Shown here piece after piece: positions 18,241 through 27,317 of a DNA stretch of 64,000 nt. The notes under the pieces are model-generated. The model worked only from the letters and a program-made list of their open reading frames with translations. It was not told the DNA's origin and did no database searches. Origin of the DNA: Brachymonas wangyanguii. GTDB taxonomy: Bacteria > Pseudomonadota > Gammaproteobacteria > Burkholderiales > Burkholderiaceae_C. The stretch is from contig NZ_CP173677.1 of NCBI RefSeq assembly GCF_045055315.1, forward strand, positions 1,674,001 to 1,738,000. Direction: 5' to 3'. Position 1 is the stretch's first letter. Each line of letters begins with the position of its first letter. The position numbers were made by a program, and so were the translations under genes.

Positions 18241-18858
18241 TCAGTCCTCGATCGTCACTTCCACGCGACGCGCTTCGGCATTGCTGCCGGTGGTGATTTC
18301 AGCCACTTCCGGCTTCTTCAGTTCCAGGCGGGATTCGTCCACGCCCAGTGCCTTCAGGGCATCAGCCACGGCAATGGCACGCTGCTTGGCCAGCTCGGCG
18401 TTCAGCTCGGCGCTGCCGGTGCTGTCGTGGTAGCCGCTGATGACCAGCTTCTGGCCATCCTTGGCAGCAGCCAGCAGCTGGTTCAGGGCGTCATTGGCAC
18501 CGGCGGCCAGGTCCGACTTGCCGCTGGCGAAGTAGAAGCGCACCTTGCCTTCTTCGTACTGCACGCTGGCTTCGTCAGCTGCGGCGGCGCCGGCAGAGGC
18601 GGCATCAGCCATGGTCGCGGCAGCAGTGGCGGTAGTGACAGCAGCAGCGCCATTAGCCGCAGAAGCAGCATCGGAAGCCATGGCCGCAGCGGAAGCGCTG
18701 GCGCTGGAGGTGGCCACCGCGCCATCCTTGCCGCCGAACACGCCGCTCTTGTACAGGCCGAAGCCGGTGGCCAGGGCAATGGCGAACAGGATGATCAGCG
18801 TCAGCAGCACGCCAACTACGGTGTTTTGTTCCTTGTCGTTGTCTTGGGTCGTGGACAT
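18241..18858 (-). CDS. Inner-membrane-anchored OmpA-domain protein
   Basis: A 205-residue protein with a cytoplasmic start, one transmembrane helix (about residues 14-36), an Ala/Ser-rich low-complexity linker (about 48-95), and a C-terminal OmpA-like domain (KVRFYFASGKSDL and later ELAKQRAIAVADALKALGV) that binds peptidoglycan. The helix has no signal-peptidase or lipobox site, so it probably remains in the inner membrane with the OmpA domain in the periplasm. No motor or Tol-Pal genes are nearby. Its function is probably envelope anchoring. The linker is unusually alanine-rich but has normal codon use for this GC content. Confidence 0.85.
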   Translation of the reverse strand: MSTTQDNDKEQNTVVGVLLTLIILFAIALATGFGLYKSGVFGGKDGAVATSSASASAAAMASDAASAANGAAAVTTATAAATMADAASAGAAAADEASVQYEEGKVRFYFASGKSDLAAGANDALNQLLAAAKDGQKLVISGYHDSTGSAELNAELAKQRAIAVADALKALGVDESRLELKKPEVAEITTGSNAEARRVEVTIED

Positions 18859-18974
18859 GGTTTCTCCAGGGCTATGAATCGTTGAGGAATGGAAATCAGG
18901 CGCAGCATGCGCCTGACACGGCTGCGGTATCGCGGCTATTGTAAAGTATTGTCATACATGACTTGAGCCTGACC

Positions 18975-19625
18975 ATGAAAACCAACCGTCCCGACATCGC
19001 CAGCCTGCGCAAGAGCTATGAACGCGCCGAACTGGACGAATCCGCTTCGCACCAGGATCCCATGCAGCAGTTCGATCGCTGGCTCAACGAAGCGATCACT
19101 TCCGAGATCCCCGAACCCAACGCCATGACGCTGGCCACTGTGGGCAGCGACCTGCGGCCGAGCACGCGCGTGGTGCTGATCAAGGGCTATGACGAACGTG
19201 GCATCAGCTGGTACACCAACTACGACAGCCGCAAGGGCCGCCAGCTGGCCGGCAACCCGTTTGCCGCGCTGCAGTTCCACTGGGTCGAGCTGGAGCGGGT
19301 GGTGCGTATCGAGGGCCGTGTCGAAAAAGTCAGCGACGAAGAAAGCGATGCCTACTTCGCCACGCGCCCGCTGGACAGCCGGATCGGCGCCTGGGCCTCG
19401 CCGCAAAGCCAGGTGATCGATGGCCGAAGCGTGCTCGTCACCAATGCCGCCTACTACGGCACCAAATTCCTGCTGCAGCCGCCGCGCCCGCCGCACTGGG
19501 GCGGCTACCGCCTGGTGCCCGAGCAATGGGAGTTCTGGCAGGGTCGCAAGAGCCGCCTGCACGACCGCCTGCGCTACCAGCGCCAGCCCGATGGCAGCTG
19601 GCTGCGCGAACGCCTCGCGCCCTGA
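18975..19625 (+). CDS. pdxH: Pyridoxine/pyridoxamine 5'-phosphate oxidase
   Basis: A protein of about 216 residues that makes pyridoxal 5'-phosphate with FMN and oxygen. Family sequences are clear: RPSTRVVLIKGYDERGISW, NYDSRKGRQLAGNPFAAL, GRVEKVSDEESDAYF, and the C-terminal PPHWGGYRLVPEQWEFWQG and RLHDR. I use the ATG at 18975; a TTG at 18963 is in frame. Neither has a good ribosome site. The gene is followed by convergent msrA. Confidence 0.97.
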   Translation: MKTNRPDIASLRKSYERAELDESASHQDPMQQFDRWLNEAITSEIPEPNAMTLATVGSDLRPSTRVVLIKGYDERGISWYTNYDSRKGRQLAGNPFAALQFHWVELERVVRIEGRVEKVSDEESDAYFATRPLDSRIGAWASPQSQVIDGRSVLVTNAAYYGTKFLLQPPRPPHWGGYRLVPEQWEFWQGRKSRLHDRLRYQRQPDGSWLRERLAP

Positions 19626-19640
19626 CCCGTTGCGGCAGGC

Positions 19641-20186
19641 TCAGCGCTGCCAGTCGGCAAAGGTCTGCTGGAATTTCTGCACCTTGGGCGCCACCACCAT
19701 CATGCAGTAGCCTTGATAGGGGTGCTGGTTGAAATAGTCCTGGTGGTAGTCCTCGGCGCGCAGATAGCGCTCGGTCAGCGCTACCTCGGTCACCAGCGGC
19801 TGCTGAAAGTGCGCCTGCGCCGCCTGCACCCAAGCCTGCACGCGCTGCAGCTGGGCCTCGTCGTCAGCGTAGATGGCGCTGCGATATTGCGTACCCACGT
19901 CATTGCCCTGGCGGTTCAGGCTGGTCGGATCATGCACGACAAAGAAGATCTCCAGGATCTGCTCCAGGCTGATCACGGCCGGATCAAACTGCAGCCGCAC
20001 CACTTCGGTGAATCCGGTATCGCCACGGCACACCGCCTCGTAATTGACCGTGGGCAGGTCACCATTGCTGTAGCCGTTTTCCAGGGCGACGACGCCGCGC
20101 ACGCGCTGGAACACGGCCTCGATGCACCAGAAGCAGCCGCCACCCAGGGTGATCGTCTCGTACACAGTGCCTGTCTGATCTGTCAT
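19641..20186 (-). CDS. msrA: Peptide methionine (S)-S-oxide reductase
   Basis: A 181-residue MsrA. The catalytic motif GCFWC is at residues 17-21 with the nucleophile at Cys18. The C-terminal QGYCMMVVAPKVQKF carries a candidate resolving cysteine. It reduces methionine S-sulfoxide in proteins, using thioredoxin. It is not fused to MsrB. AGGAG lies nine bases upstream. It is convergent with pdxH. Confidence 0.97.
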   Translation of the reverse strand: MTDQTGTVYETITLGGGCFWCIEAVFQRVRGVVALENGYSNGDLPTVNYEAVCRGDTGFTEVVRLQFDPAVISLEQILEIFFVVHDPTSLNRQGNDVGTQYRSAIYADDEAQLQRVQAWVQAAQAHFQQPLVTEVALTERYLRAEDYHQDYFNQHPYQGYCMMVVAPKVQKFQQTFADWQR

Positions 20187-20381
20187 GATCGCCCGCTCCT
20201 TGTCTTGGGGTTGTGCTGGTCTCGCTCCCGGATCCGGAGCATGCTCTTGCCCGCATGGTAGTACCAGGCCAATACCAGTTAGCGCCTTGTGGTTGTCCGA
20301 CTGTGATTGTCACCAATGCATCAGCGGTTTTTCGATGTGAACCGCTTTCATTATGATGCCGGGTTTTCTCCACTCTGCGCC

Positions 20382-21308
20382 ATGATCGTCGACCTGTTCC
20401 TGACCCTGCTGCCGATCGCCCTGCTGATTGCGTTGGGTGCCGGCCTGCGTCAGCAGAACTTCCTGGCCGATGCCTTCTGGCCGCAGGCAGAACGGCTCTG
20501 CTATTTCATCCTGCTGCCCGCCCTGTTCATCCACAGCCTGGCCACGGCCGATCTGCGCGGCCTGCCCATTGGCAACATGGTGGCGGTACTGCTGCTGGCG
20601 ACACTGACAGTCGCCCTGCTGCTGCTCGTGAGCCGGCGCTGGATGGCGGTCAGCAAGCCAGCCTTCACCTCGATCTTCCAGGGCGGTATCCGTTTCAACA
20701 ACTATGTCGGCGTCTCGGCCGCGGCTGGCCTGCTGGGTGCCCAGGGCGTGGCGCTGGCAGCAGTCGCCAATGCCACGCTGGTGCCCACCGTCAACGTGCT
20801 GTGCGTGCTGGTATTTGTCCGCCTCTGCCCGACAGACCACTTTGCGCTGAAACATGTGCTGCTGCAGATCATCCGCAATCCGTTGGTGGCTGCCTGCGCA
20901 ATCGGCATCGGCCTGCAAGCCAGTGGCTGGGGCTTGCCGCCCGGGCTGGACAGCACGCTGAAGACACTGGGCGCGGCCTCGCTGCCGCTGGGCCTACTGT
21001 GTGTCGGTGCCGCACTGGATTTCTCTGCGGCCCGGCAATGGATGCGCCCGGTCGTCATGTCGTCCCTGGCGCGCTTTGTGCTGTTGCCACTTGCCACCGT
21101 GCTGGCTTGCCGCGCGCTGGGCTTGCAGGGACCGGCCGCGCTGGTGGCCCTGCTGTTCCAGGCCATGCCGACGGCATCGTCATCGTATATCCTGGCGCGC
21201 CAGCTCGGCGGCGATGCGCCGTTGATGGCCGGCATCATCGCCTGCCAGACGCTGCTGGCTGCGCTGGCGCTGCCGGTAGCGGTGCTGTTGCTGGCGGGCT
21301 GGCTCTGA
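20382..21308 (+). CDS. AEC family transporter (auxin efflux carrier-like)
   Basis: A 308-residue membrane protein with about ten hydrophobic helices and the AEC pattern: FQGGIRFNNYVGVSAAAGLLG in the first half and FQAMPTASSSYILARQLGGD in the second. The family moves organic acids such as malate or malonate in bacteria. The substrate cannot be told here. The start at 20382 precedes the first helix; an upstream in-frame ATG (20307) would add a charged 25-residue extension, unlike the family. It is monocistronic, divergent from msrA. Confidence 0.88.
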   Translation: MIVDLFLTLLPIALLIALGAGLRQQNFLADAFWPQAERLCYFILLPALFIHSLATADLRGLPIGNMVAVLLLATLTVALLLLVSRRWMAVSKPAFTSIFQGGIRFNNYVGVSAAAGLLGAQGVALAAVANATLVPTVNVLCVLVFVRLCPTDHFALKHVLLQIIRNPLVAACAIGIGLQASGWGLPPGLDSTLKTLGAASLPLGLLCVGAALDFSAARQWMRPVVMSSLARFVLLPLATVLACRALGLQGPAALVALLFQAMPTASSSYILARQLGGDAPLMAGIIACQTLLAALALPVAVLLLAGWL

Positions 21309-21441
21309 GCGCTGCGCGCCCAGCTTCCTGCTCCCAATATCTGGCATGGCCGCCTGCCAAGGAAGGGCCCAGACACGCTAGAATAAGGGTTACATTTGTC
21401 ACATCAGGGGCGTGCATGCGCGCGCCCATGTCGGAGCACGC

Positions 21442-22092
21442 ATGAACACCGAACAAGCCCGTTTCAACATGATCGAACAGCAGGTCCGCCCCTGGAACGT
21501 GCTGGACCCGTTCGTCCTTGGCCTGCTGGACCAGATCAGCCGCGATGATTTCGTGCAGCCGGCCCAGCGCAGCATGGCGTTCATGGATCTGGAACTGCCG
21601 CTGCCCTGCGGGCAGGTCATGCTGGCGCCGCGCGTGCAGGCGCGCCTGCTGCAGGATGCCCAGCTGCAGCCCACCGACAAGGTACTGCAGATCGGTGCCG
21701 GCTCCGGCTACCTGACCGCCCTGCTGGCACGCAGCGCACAAAGCGTGGTCGCTTTCGAGATCCACCCGGAACTGGCCCAGTTCGCACGTGACAACCTGCA
21801 CCGCACCGGCATCCACGCTGATGTGCGTGACGGCTGCGGCTTCAAGGGTGCCCAGGCCACCGGCCCGTTCGACGCCATCGTGCTGTGCGGCTCCGTCGCC
21901 GAAGTGCCGCATGACCTGCTGTCCCAGCTCAAGATCGGTGGCCGCCTGGTCGCCATCACCGGCAACGAGCCGTCCATGCAGACCATCCGCATCACGCGCG
22001 ACAGCGAAAACAGCTACACCACCGAAGAGCTGTGGGATGTTGTCGTGCAACGCCTCGAAGGCGTGACCGAGCCGACCAGCTTCCGCTTCTGA
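21442..22092 (+). CDS. Protein-L-isoaspartate O-methyltransferase family protein
   Basis: A 216-residue PCMT-family protein. The SAM motif is VLQIGAGSGYLTALLA, and the family start NMIEQQVRPWNVLDP and RDDFVQ-like segments are present. In many Burkholderiales this PCMT-like paralogue is encoded with a rhodanese and tolC, and it may not be a true repair enzyme. GGAG is five bases before the ATG. The stop overlaps the rhodanese start by one base, so the two are translationally coupled. Confidence 0.88.
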   Translation: MNTEQARFNMIEQQVRPWNVLDPFVLGLLDQISRDDFVQPAQRSMAFMDLELPLPCGQVMLAPRVQARLLQDAQLQPTDKVLQIGAGSGYLTALLARSAQSVVAFEIHPELAQFARDNLHRTGIHADVRDGCGFKGAQATGPFDAIVLCGSVAEVPHDLLSQLKIGGRLVAITGNEPSMQTIRITRDSENSYTTEELWDVVVQRLEGVTEPTSFRF

Positions 22093-22451
22093 TGCGTTTC
22101 CAGCCCCTGCCCCCGGCCCAGGTGGCCGACTGGGCCGAGCGCATGCGCGCCGCCGGCAAGCAGCCGGTGGTGCTGGATGTGCGCGAAGAATGGGAGCAGC
22201 AGACCGCCCATGTGCAGCAGCAGGCCAGCAGCCAGGGCTTCCACCTGCTGTCGGCACCGCTGTCCGTCTTCTTGGAACTGCTGGACGATCTGCCACCACC
22301 AGACCAGCCGCTGGCCTGCCTGTGCCACCACGGCGTGCGCAGCCAGCATGCGGCCTATTTCCTGTCACAGCGCGGTTTCTCCGACTTGTACGACATCAGT
22401 GGCGGCATCGACGCCTGGGCCAGCGTCGACAACAGCATCGCGCGCTACTGA
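22092..22451 (+). CDS. Rhodanese-domain protein
   Basis: A 119-residue single rhodanese domain. The active-site loop is CHHGVRS with the nucleophile at Cys78, a six-residue loop as in sulfurtransferases. VVLDVREEWEQ marks the start of the domain and YDISGGIDAWA its end. It may carry a persulfide for an unknown acceptor. The start codon shares one base with the stop of the PCMT gene. The tolC gene that often follows is missing. Confidence 0.92.
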   Translation: MRFQPLPPAQVADWAERMRAAGKQPVVLDVREEWEQQTAHVQQQASSQGFHLLSAPLSVFLELLDDLPPPDQPLACLCHHGVRSQHAAYFLSQRGFSDLYDISGGIDAWASVDNSIARY

Positions 22452-22470
22452 ATTCCTGCTTCCGGTTTTT

Positions 22471-23775
22471 TCAGATCAGACCACGCGCCAGCAGGTCCTG
22501 CGCCATGCGCATGGCCGCACCGCGGTGGCTGCCGGTAAAGCGTTCGCAGGCCTGCTGCATCGCCTGATGCGTGGCCGTATCCAGCAACAGCAGCCGATCT
22601 GCCTCGCGCATCGCCTGTGACATGTCGGTACAGCGTTGCGCGGCACCCGCAGCAATCGCCTGCTCGCTGGCCTCAGCAAAGTTGAAGGTATGCGGGCCCA
22701 GCAGTACCGGGCAGCCGCAGGCACAGGCCTCAATCAGGTTCTGGCCGCCCAGCTTTTCAAAACTGCCGCCCATCAACGCCAGGTCGGCCATGGCGTAGTA
22801 CATCGGCATTTCGCCCAGGCTATCACCTAGCCAGACCACCGGACTGGCAGGCGATGCAATCTGCTCCTCCCAGGCGCTACGGCGCCATACCTGCAGGCCG
22901 TTCTGCTGCAGCAAGGCTGCCACCTCGTCAAACCGCTGCGGATGACGCGGCACCAGCAGCCATTGCACGGCCTCGCGCTGCGCCGGTTGCAGTGCGTTCC
23001 AGGCCTGCAACCACATCTGCTCCTCGCCCTCGCGGCTGCTGGCCAGCATGACGACCGGGCGCGCCACGCCACCTTGCAGTTGCTGGCGCCATTGGCGGCC
23101 ACGCGCCAGCAGTTCCGGATCCGGACTGGCATCGAACTTCAGGTTGCCGACGATCTGGATATCCTGCACCTGCAATTCACGCAGCCGATCAGCATCAGAT
23201 GGCGTCTGCACATAGGCGGTGCGCAGGCTGCGGTAACCCGGGTAGGCCAGCGATGACAGGCGCAGCGACTGCTGTAGCGTCTTTTCGCTCATGCGCGCAT
23301 TGGCCAGCACCATCGGAATCTGCAACTCGGCAGCCTGCTGCAGCAGCTCCGGCCACATCTCGGTTTCCAGCAACAGGCCAACGCGCGGACGGAACAGCTG
23401 CAAGAAACGGCGTGCCGCACGGCGGCTGTCCAGCGGCAGCCAGACCTGCATGTCACCTTCACGCAGCAGCTTGCGCCCTTCAGCGTGGCCGGTAGCGGTG
23501 CCGTTGGTGAGCAGCAGCTTCAGCTCTGGCCGTACGCTGCGCAAGGCCTGCAGCAGGATCGCTGCGGCCCGCGTTTCACCCAGTGACACCGCATGCACCC
23601 AGACCCAGTCGCCGGCGTGCGCAGCCGCCTGCTGCTGCTCCTGTGCCGTGTATTCGGCAAAGCGCTGGTGCACCGCATGCAGATAGAGCGGCTCCTGCTC
23701 GCCACGGCGGCGCAGCTTGCGCAGCAGCAGCGGGCGACCCAGCGCCATCACGGCGCGATACAGCGAGCGCAGCAT
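22471..23775 (-). CDS. waaA: 3-deoxy-D-manno-octulosonic acid transferase
   Basis: A 434-residue WaaA/KdtA, which transfers Kdo to lipid IVA in LPS core assembly at the inner membrane. It has the N-terminal membrane-associating segment and the conserved WVHAVSLGETRAA, LLLETEMWPELLQQA and GNLKFD motifs, followed by the donor-site segment GGSFEKLGGQNLIEACACG. It begins 9 bp after the stop of the phosphohexomutase gene, so the two probably form one transcript. The product points to a normal LPS-bearing outer membrane. Confidence 0.96.
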   Translation of the reverse strand: MLRSLYRAVMALGRPLLLRKLRRRGEQEPLYLHAVHQRFAEYTAQEQQQAAAHAGDWVWVHAVSLGETRAAAILLQALRSVRPELKLLLTNGTATGHAEGRKLLREGDMQVWLPLDSRRAARRFLQLFRPRVGLLLETEMWPELLQQAAELQIPMVLANARMSEKTLQQSLRLSSLAYPGYRSLRTAYVQTPSDADRLRELQVQDIQIVGNLKFDASPDPELLARGRQWRQQLQGGVARPVVMLASSREGEEQMWLQAWNALQPAQREAVQWLLVPRHPQRFDEVAALLQQNGLQVWRRSAWEEQIASPASPVVWLGDSLGEMPMYYAMADLALMGGSFEKLGGQNLIEACACGCPVLLGPHTFNFAEASEQAIAAGAAQRCTDMSQAMREADRLLLLDTATHQAMQQACERFTGSHRGAAMRMAQDLLARGLI

Positions 23776-23784
23776 CAGTTGTGC

Positions 23785-25173
23785 TCAGTGTGCCGATGCA
23801 CCCAGCACGGCATCGGGCTTGAGCTGGCGCAGCAGGCCGAGCATGGTCTGCTCGATACGTTGCAGCGCCGCCTCGCTATGGCCTTCGAAGCGCAGCACCA
23901 GCACCGGCGTGGTGTTGGAGGCGCGGATCAGACCAAAGCCGTCTTCCCAGTCGATGCGTACACCATCGATGCCGTTCACCTGTGCCTCGGCACCGAGCTG
24001 CTGCTGGGCCAGTGGCAGCAGCGCTGCGGCGATACGATGCGGCTCACCCTCTTCGCAGGCGACGTTGATTTCGGGCGTAGAGAAACTGGTCGGCAGCGCA
24101 TTCAGCACGGCAGACGGGGCATCATGGCGGCTCAGGATTTCCAGCAGGCGCGCACCGGCATAAGTGCCGTCATCGAAACCGTACCAGCGCTCCTTGAAGA
24201 AGATATGGCCGCTCATCTCGCCGCCAAGTGGGGAATCGACTTCCTTCATGCGCGCCTTGACCAGCGAATGGCCGGTCTTGTACATCAGCGGCTGGCCGCC
24301 GGCCGCGGCAATCGCCGGGGCCAGGCGCTGCGAGCATTTCACGTCGAACACGATGGTGCCTCCCGGCACGCGCTGCAGCACATCCTGCGCAAACAGCATC
24401 ATCTGCCGATCCGGGAAGATCACCTGGCCATCCTTGGTCACGATGCCGAGGCGATCGCCATCGCCGTCAAAAGCCAGGCCGAGTTCGGCATCGGTCTCGC
24501 GCAGCACGCGCTTGACGTCTTCCAGGTTTTCCAGCTTGCTCGGATCCGGATGGTGGTTCGGGAAATTGCCGTCCACCTCGCTATAGAGTTCGCGCACCTC
24601 GCAGCCCAGGCCTCGGAAAATGTCCGGTGCGGTAGCGCCGGCGACGCCATTGCCGCTGTCCACCACCACCCGCATCGGGCGTGCCAGCTTGATATCGGCA
24701 ACGATTTTCTGCTGGTAGGCCGGCAGCACATCGGCCTGGCGCACGCTGCCGCCGCCGGGCAGCTCCCAGCTTTCCTGCTCGATGATCTGGCACAACTGCT
24801 GGATCTCCTCGCCGTGGATGGCGCGACCGCCCAGCACCATCTTGAAGCCGTTGTGGTTCTTAGGGTTATGGCTGCCGGTGACCTGGATGCCGCTGTCGCA
24901 CAGCGTGTGCGCGGCAAAGTAGAGGATAGGCGTGGTCACCATACCGATATCGATCACCTCGATACCGGCATCGACCAGACCCTGCACCAGCGCGGCTGCC
25001 AGTTCCGGCCCGCTCAGGCGGCCATCGCGGCCCACCGCCACCACCGGACTGCCGGTCTGGCGCGCACGCGTCCCGAAGGCGCGACCCAGCGCACGTGCCA
25101 CTTCGGGCGTGATGGTATCGGGCACGACACCACGTACGTCATAGGCCTTGAAAATCGATGCCGCTACTTGCAT
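23785..25173 (-). CDS. Phosphomannomutase/phosphoglucomutase
   Basis: A 462-residue alpha-D-phosphohexomutase. The start (SIFKAYDVRG) and the phosphoserine loop (VTGSHNPKNHNGFKM) are clear. The metal loop is DGDGDRLG, and the sugar-specificity loop GEMSGHIFF contains the GEMSGH of dual-specificity AlgC/ManB-type enzymes. It supplies mannose-1-P or glucose-1-P for LPS and polysaccharide. The ATG at 25173 was chosen because it begins just before the conserved N-terminus; the frame is open to 25236. It is co-transcribed with waaA. Confidence 0.94.
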   Translation of the reverse strand: MQVAASIFKAYDVRGVVPDTITPEVARALGRAFGTRARQTGSPVVAVGRDGRLSGPELAAALVQGLVDAGIEVIDIGMVTTPILYFAAHTLCDSGIQVTGSHNPKNHNGFKMVLGGRAIHGEEIQQLCQIIEQESWELPGGGSVRQADVLPAYQQKIVADIKLARPMRVVVDSGNGVAGATAPDIFRGLGCEVRELYSEVDGNFPNHHPDPSKLENLEDVKRVLRETDAELGLAFDGDGDRLGIVTKDGQVIFPDRQMMLFAQDVLQRVPGGTIVFDVKCSQRLAPAIAAAGGQPLMYKTGHSLVKARMKEVDSPLGGEMSGHIFFKERWYGFDDGTYAGARLLEILSRHDAPSAVLNALPTSFSTPEINVACEEGEPHRIAAALLPLAQQQLGAEAQVNGIDGVRIDWEDGFGLIRASNTTPVLVLRFEGHSEAALQRIEQTMLGLLRQLKPDAVLGASAH

Positions 25174-25284
25174 GGGAACTCCGTCTGGCTGTTGATTGCT
25201 GCATTGTAAAAGACCCGCTACACTGGCTGCGCCCATGGCGCGCTGACCCGCCCGCCTGCCCGGGCTTCATGCTGCTGTCATACC

Positions 25285-25806
25285 ATGCCCCTGCCCGATT
25301 ATCCCCGCCTGCTGACTGCGCGCAGCTGTCACGCCACCCCGCTCGGCCCGATGCACCTGGCCTGCACTGCCGATGCACTGGCTGGCGCCTGGTTCGAACC
25401 GCAACGGCACTTTGACCCGGCCTCGCTGGCCGGTGTACCCGAACAGCCGGACCATCCGGTGCTGCAGGCTGCCGCAGCCGCGCTCGACGCCTATTTCCAG
25501 GGCCAGCCGCTGGCCGAACTGCCACTGGCCTATGTCGAAGGCACGCCGTTCCAGCAACAGGTCTGGCACTGGCTGTGCGGCATCCCGCACGGGCAGACCC
25601 GCAGCTACGGCCAGATTGCCGCGGCACTTGGTCGCCCAAATGCCAGCCGTGCCGTTGGCATGGCGGTCGGTCGCAATCCAGTCAGCCTGTTCGTGCCCTG
25701 CCACCGCGTGCTCGGCAGCCAGGGCCAGCTCACCGGTTATGGTGGCGGCCTGGAGCGCAAGACCGCGCTGCTGCATCTGGAACAATCCCAGGCCGACCTG
25801 CTCTGA
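25285..25806 (+). CDS. ogt: Methylated-DNA--protein-cysteine methyltransferase
   Basis: A 173-residue Ogt-type repair protein that removes methyl groups from O6-methylguanine. The active site PCHRV is in VSLFVPCHRVLGSQG, and the helix-turn-helix region includes RSYGQIAAALG and NASRAVGMAVGRNP. There is no AraC/Ada domain, so it is a stand-alone enzyme. The DMT transporter starts three bases after its stop. Confidence 0.96.
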   Translation: MPLPDYPRLLTARSCHATPLGPMHLACTADALAGAWFEPQRHFDPASLAGVPEQPDHPVLQAAAAALDAYFQGQPLAELPLAYVEGTPFQQQVWHWLCGIPHGQTRSYGQIAAALGRPNASRAVGMAVGRNPVSLFVPCHRVLGSQGQLTGYGGGLERKTALLHLEQSQADLL

Positions 25807-25809
25807 TCC

Positions 25810-26724
25810 ATGTCTCGTCCGGGCTCAAGCGCTTCCGCACACTGGCTGCAGGAATTCCTGCTGCTGGCCGCCATCTGGGGCGCGTCCTTCATGTTCATGC
25901 GGCTGGCGGTGGTCGATTTCGGCCCCTGGGCCACGGCCGGCATCCGTGTCGGCATTGCCGCTGCCATGCTGCTGCCGCTGATGATCTGGCGCGGCCAGTG
26001 GTCTTCGCTACGCCAGCGCTGGAAACCCACGCTTTTCGTCGGCATCTTCAATTCCGGCCTGCCATTTGCCTGCTATGCCTACGCGCTGCTGACGATTCCT
26101 TCTGGCTGGGCCTCGATTCTCAACGCCACCACGCCGCTGTTCACCGCCTGCATCGCCTGGTTCTGGCTTGGCCATCGGCCCGATCGCTGGCGCCTGCTCG
26201 GCCTACTGATCGGTTTCGTCGGTGTCGCGCTACTGGCCAGCAGCAAGCCAGCGGGCCTGTCGGAGGATGTCAGCCACGGCAGTGCCTTGCTCGCTTCGCT
26301 AGCCTGCCTGTTGGCCACCTGCAGCTACGGCTTTGCCGCCTGCTACAGCACTCGCTACCTGTCGCAGATGCCGGCGATGGCGGTGGCAGCGGGCAGCAAC
26401 TTAGGTGCCTTTCTGGTGCTGCTGCCGCTGACCGTCTGGTTTGCCCCCAACCACATGCCCGGCAACACCGCCTGGCTCGCCATGCTGGCCGTCGGCCTGG
26501 TCTGTACCGGCCTGGCCTATGTGCTCTACTACCGCCTGATTGCCCGCGCCGGTCCCGGCAATGCCTCCACCATCACCTACCTGATCCCGGTGTTTGCGCT
26601 GGGCTATGGCGTCGGCTTCATGGACGAATCGTTGAGCTGGACCATGCTCGGCTATGGCAGCGTGATCCTGCTCGGCACCATGCTCTCGACCGGCTGGTTG
26701 AGCCCGAAGAAATTCGAAAAATAA
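25810..26724 (+). CDS. DMT family transporter with two EamA domains
   Basis: A 304-residue membrane protein with about ten helices in two EamA repeats. Typical parts are LLAAIWGASFMFMRLAVVDFGP in the first repeat, and YLIPVFALGYGVGFMDESL near the end. These proteins export metabolites such as amino acids or purines; the substrate is unknown. The gene begins three bases after ogt, so both are probably on one mRNA. The 3' end lies next to an AT-rich block that precedes the pilin operon. Confidence 0.9.
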   Translation: MSRPGSSASAHWLQEFLLLAAIWGASFMFMRLAVVDFGPWATAGIRVGIAAAMLLPLMIWRGQWSSLRQRWKPTLFVGIFNSGLPFACYAYALLTIPSGWASILNATTPLFTACIAWFWLGHRPDRWRLLGLLIGFVGVALLASSKPAGLSEDVSHGSALLASLACLLATCSYGFAACYSTRYLSQMPAMAVAAGSNLGAFLVLLPLTVWFAPNHMPGNTAWLAMLAVGLVCTGLAYVLYYRLIARAGPGNASTITYLIPVFALGYGVGFMDESLSWTMLGYGSVILLGTMLSTGWLSPKKFEK

Positions 26725-26748
26725 TAATACTTTTATATTAAAATAGGG
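26719..26748 (+). promoter_or_regulatory. AT-rich upstream motif of the minor-pilin operon
   Basis: The block reads AAATAATAATAC, six variable bases, then ATTAAAATAGGG. It matches the comEC upstream motif at 20 of 30 positions. It begins inside the last codons of the DMT gene and ends just before pilV; AGGGG at its right end also serves as the pilV ribosome site. TATATT (26734-26739) could be a -10, but would give an almost leaderless transcript. Promoter function is uncertain. Confidence 0.35.
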
Positions 26749-26750
26749 GC

Positions 26751-27317
26751 ATGCCACTGCCCATATCCCGCTCTCCCCGCACCACCACCCTGCTCCGGCC
26801 TCCCAGCCGTGGCATCGGTCTGGTCGAGGTGCTGGTCGGGATGCTGCTGCTTGCCGGCACGCTGATGGGAACCCTGGCGATGCAAGCGCGCCTGCAACAG
26901 GCAGCCCTGCACCTGCGCCAGCAACAGGATGCGATGGCGCTGGCAGAGCAGCTGGCCGTGCTGTTGCGTGCTCAGGGCCAGCCCCTGGCGCAGGCGGCCA
27001 CGCCCTTTCACTGGCAGGCGACAGATCCGTTTGCTCCCGACAGCTGCAGCGATGCCCCCTGCGCCGATCCCCAACAGCAACTGCGCCATGCGCTGTCAGT
27101 CTGGCAGCAACAGGCGACCAGCCTGCTACCGCAGCTACGGCTGCAACTCTGTCCGATCACGGCCGCTACGCCCATGCCGACAGACTGGGCCTGCCCGGCC
27201 AGCAACGCTGCCAGCGTGCTGCTGATCCAGCTTGGCTGGCAAGACACACCGTCCAGGGGATCGATGCAGGCACCCGAGTTGATGCTGCCAGTGGCGCTGC
27301 CACGCAACACGCCATGA
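26751..27317 (+). CDS. pilV: PilV-like type IV pilus minor pilin
   Basis: A 188-residue prepilin-like protein. A leader of about 20 residues ends in SRG, followed by the processed start IGLVEVLVGMLLLAG. Glycine at -1 and glutamate at +5 fit PilD cleavage. Four cysteines in the periplasmic part could form disulfides. PilV, W and X with PilE-type pilins prime pilus assembly. The start overlaps an AGGGG ribosome site. The stop overlaps the pilW start by four bases. It is the first gene of the operon. Confidence 0.88.
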   Translation: MPLPISRSPRTTTLLRPPSRGIGLVEVLVGMLLLAGTLMGTLAMQARLQQAALHLRQQQDAMALAEQLAVLLRAQGQPLAQAATPFHWQATDPFAPDSCSDAPCADPQQQLRHALSVWQQQATSLLPQLRLQLCPITAATPMPTDWACPASNAASVLLIQLGWQDTPSRGSMQAPELMLPVALPRNTP

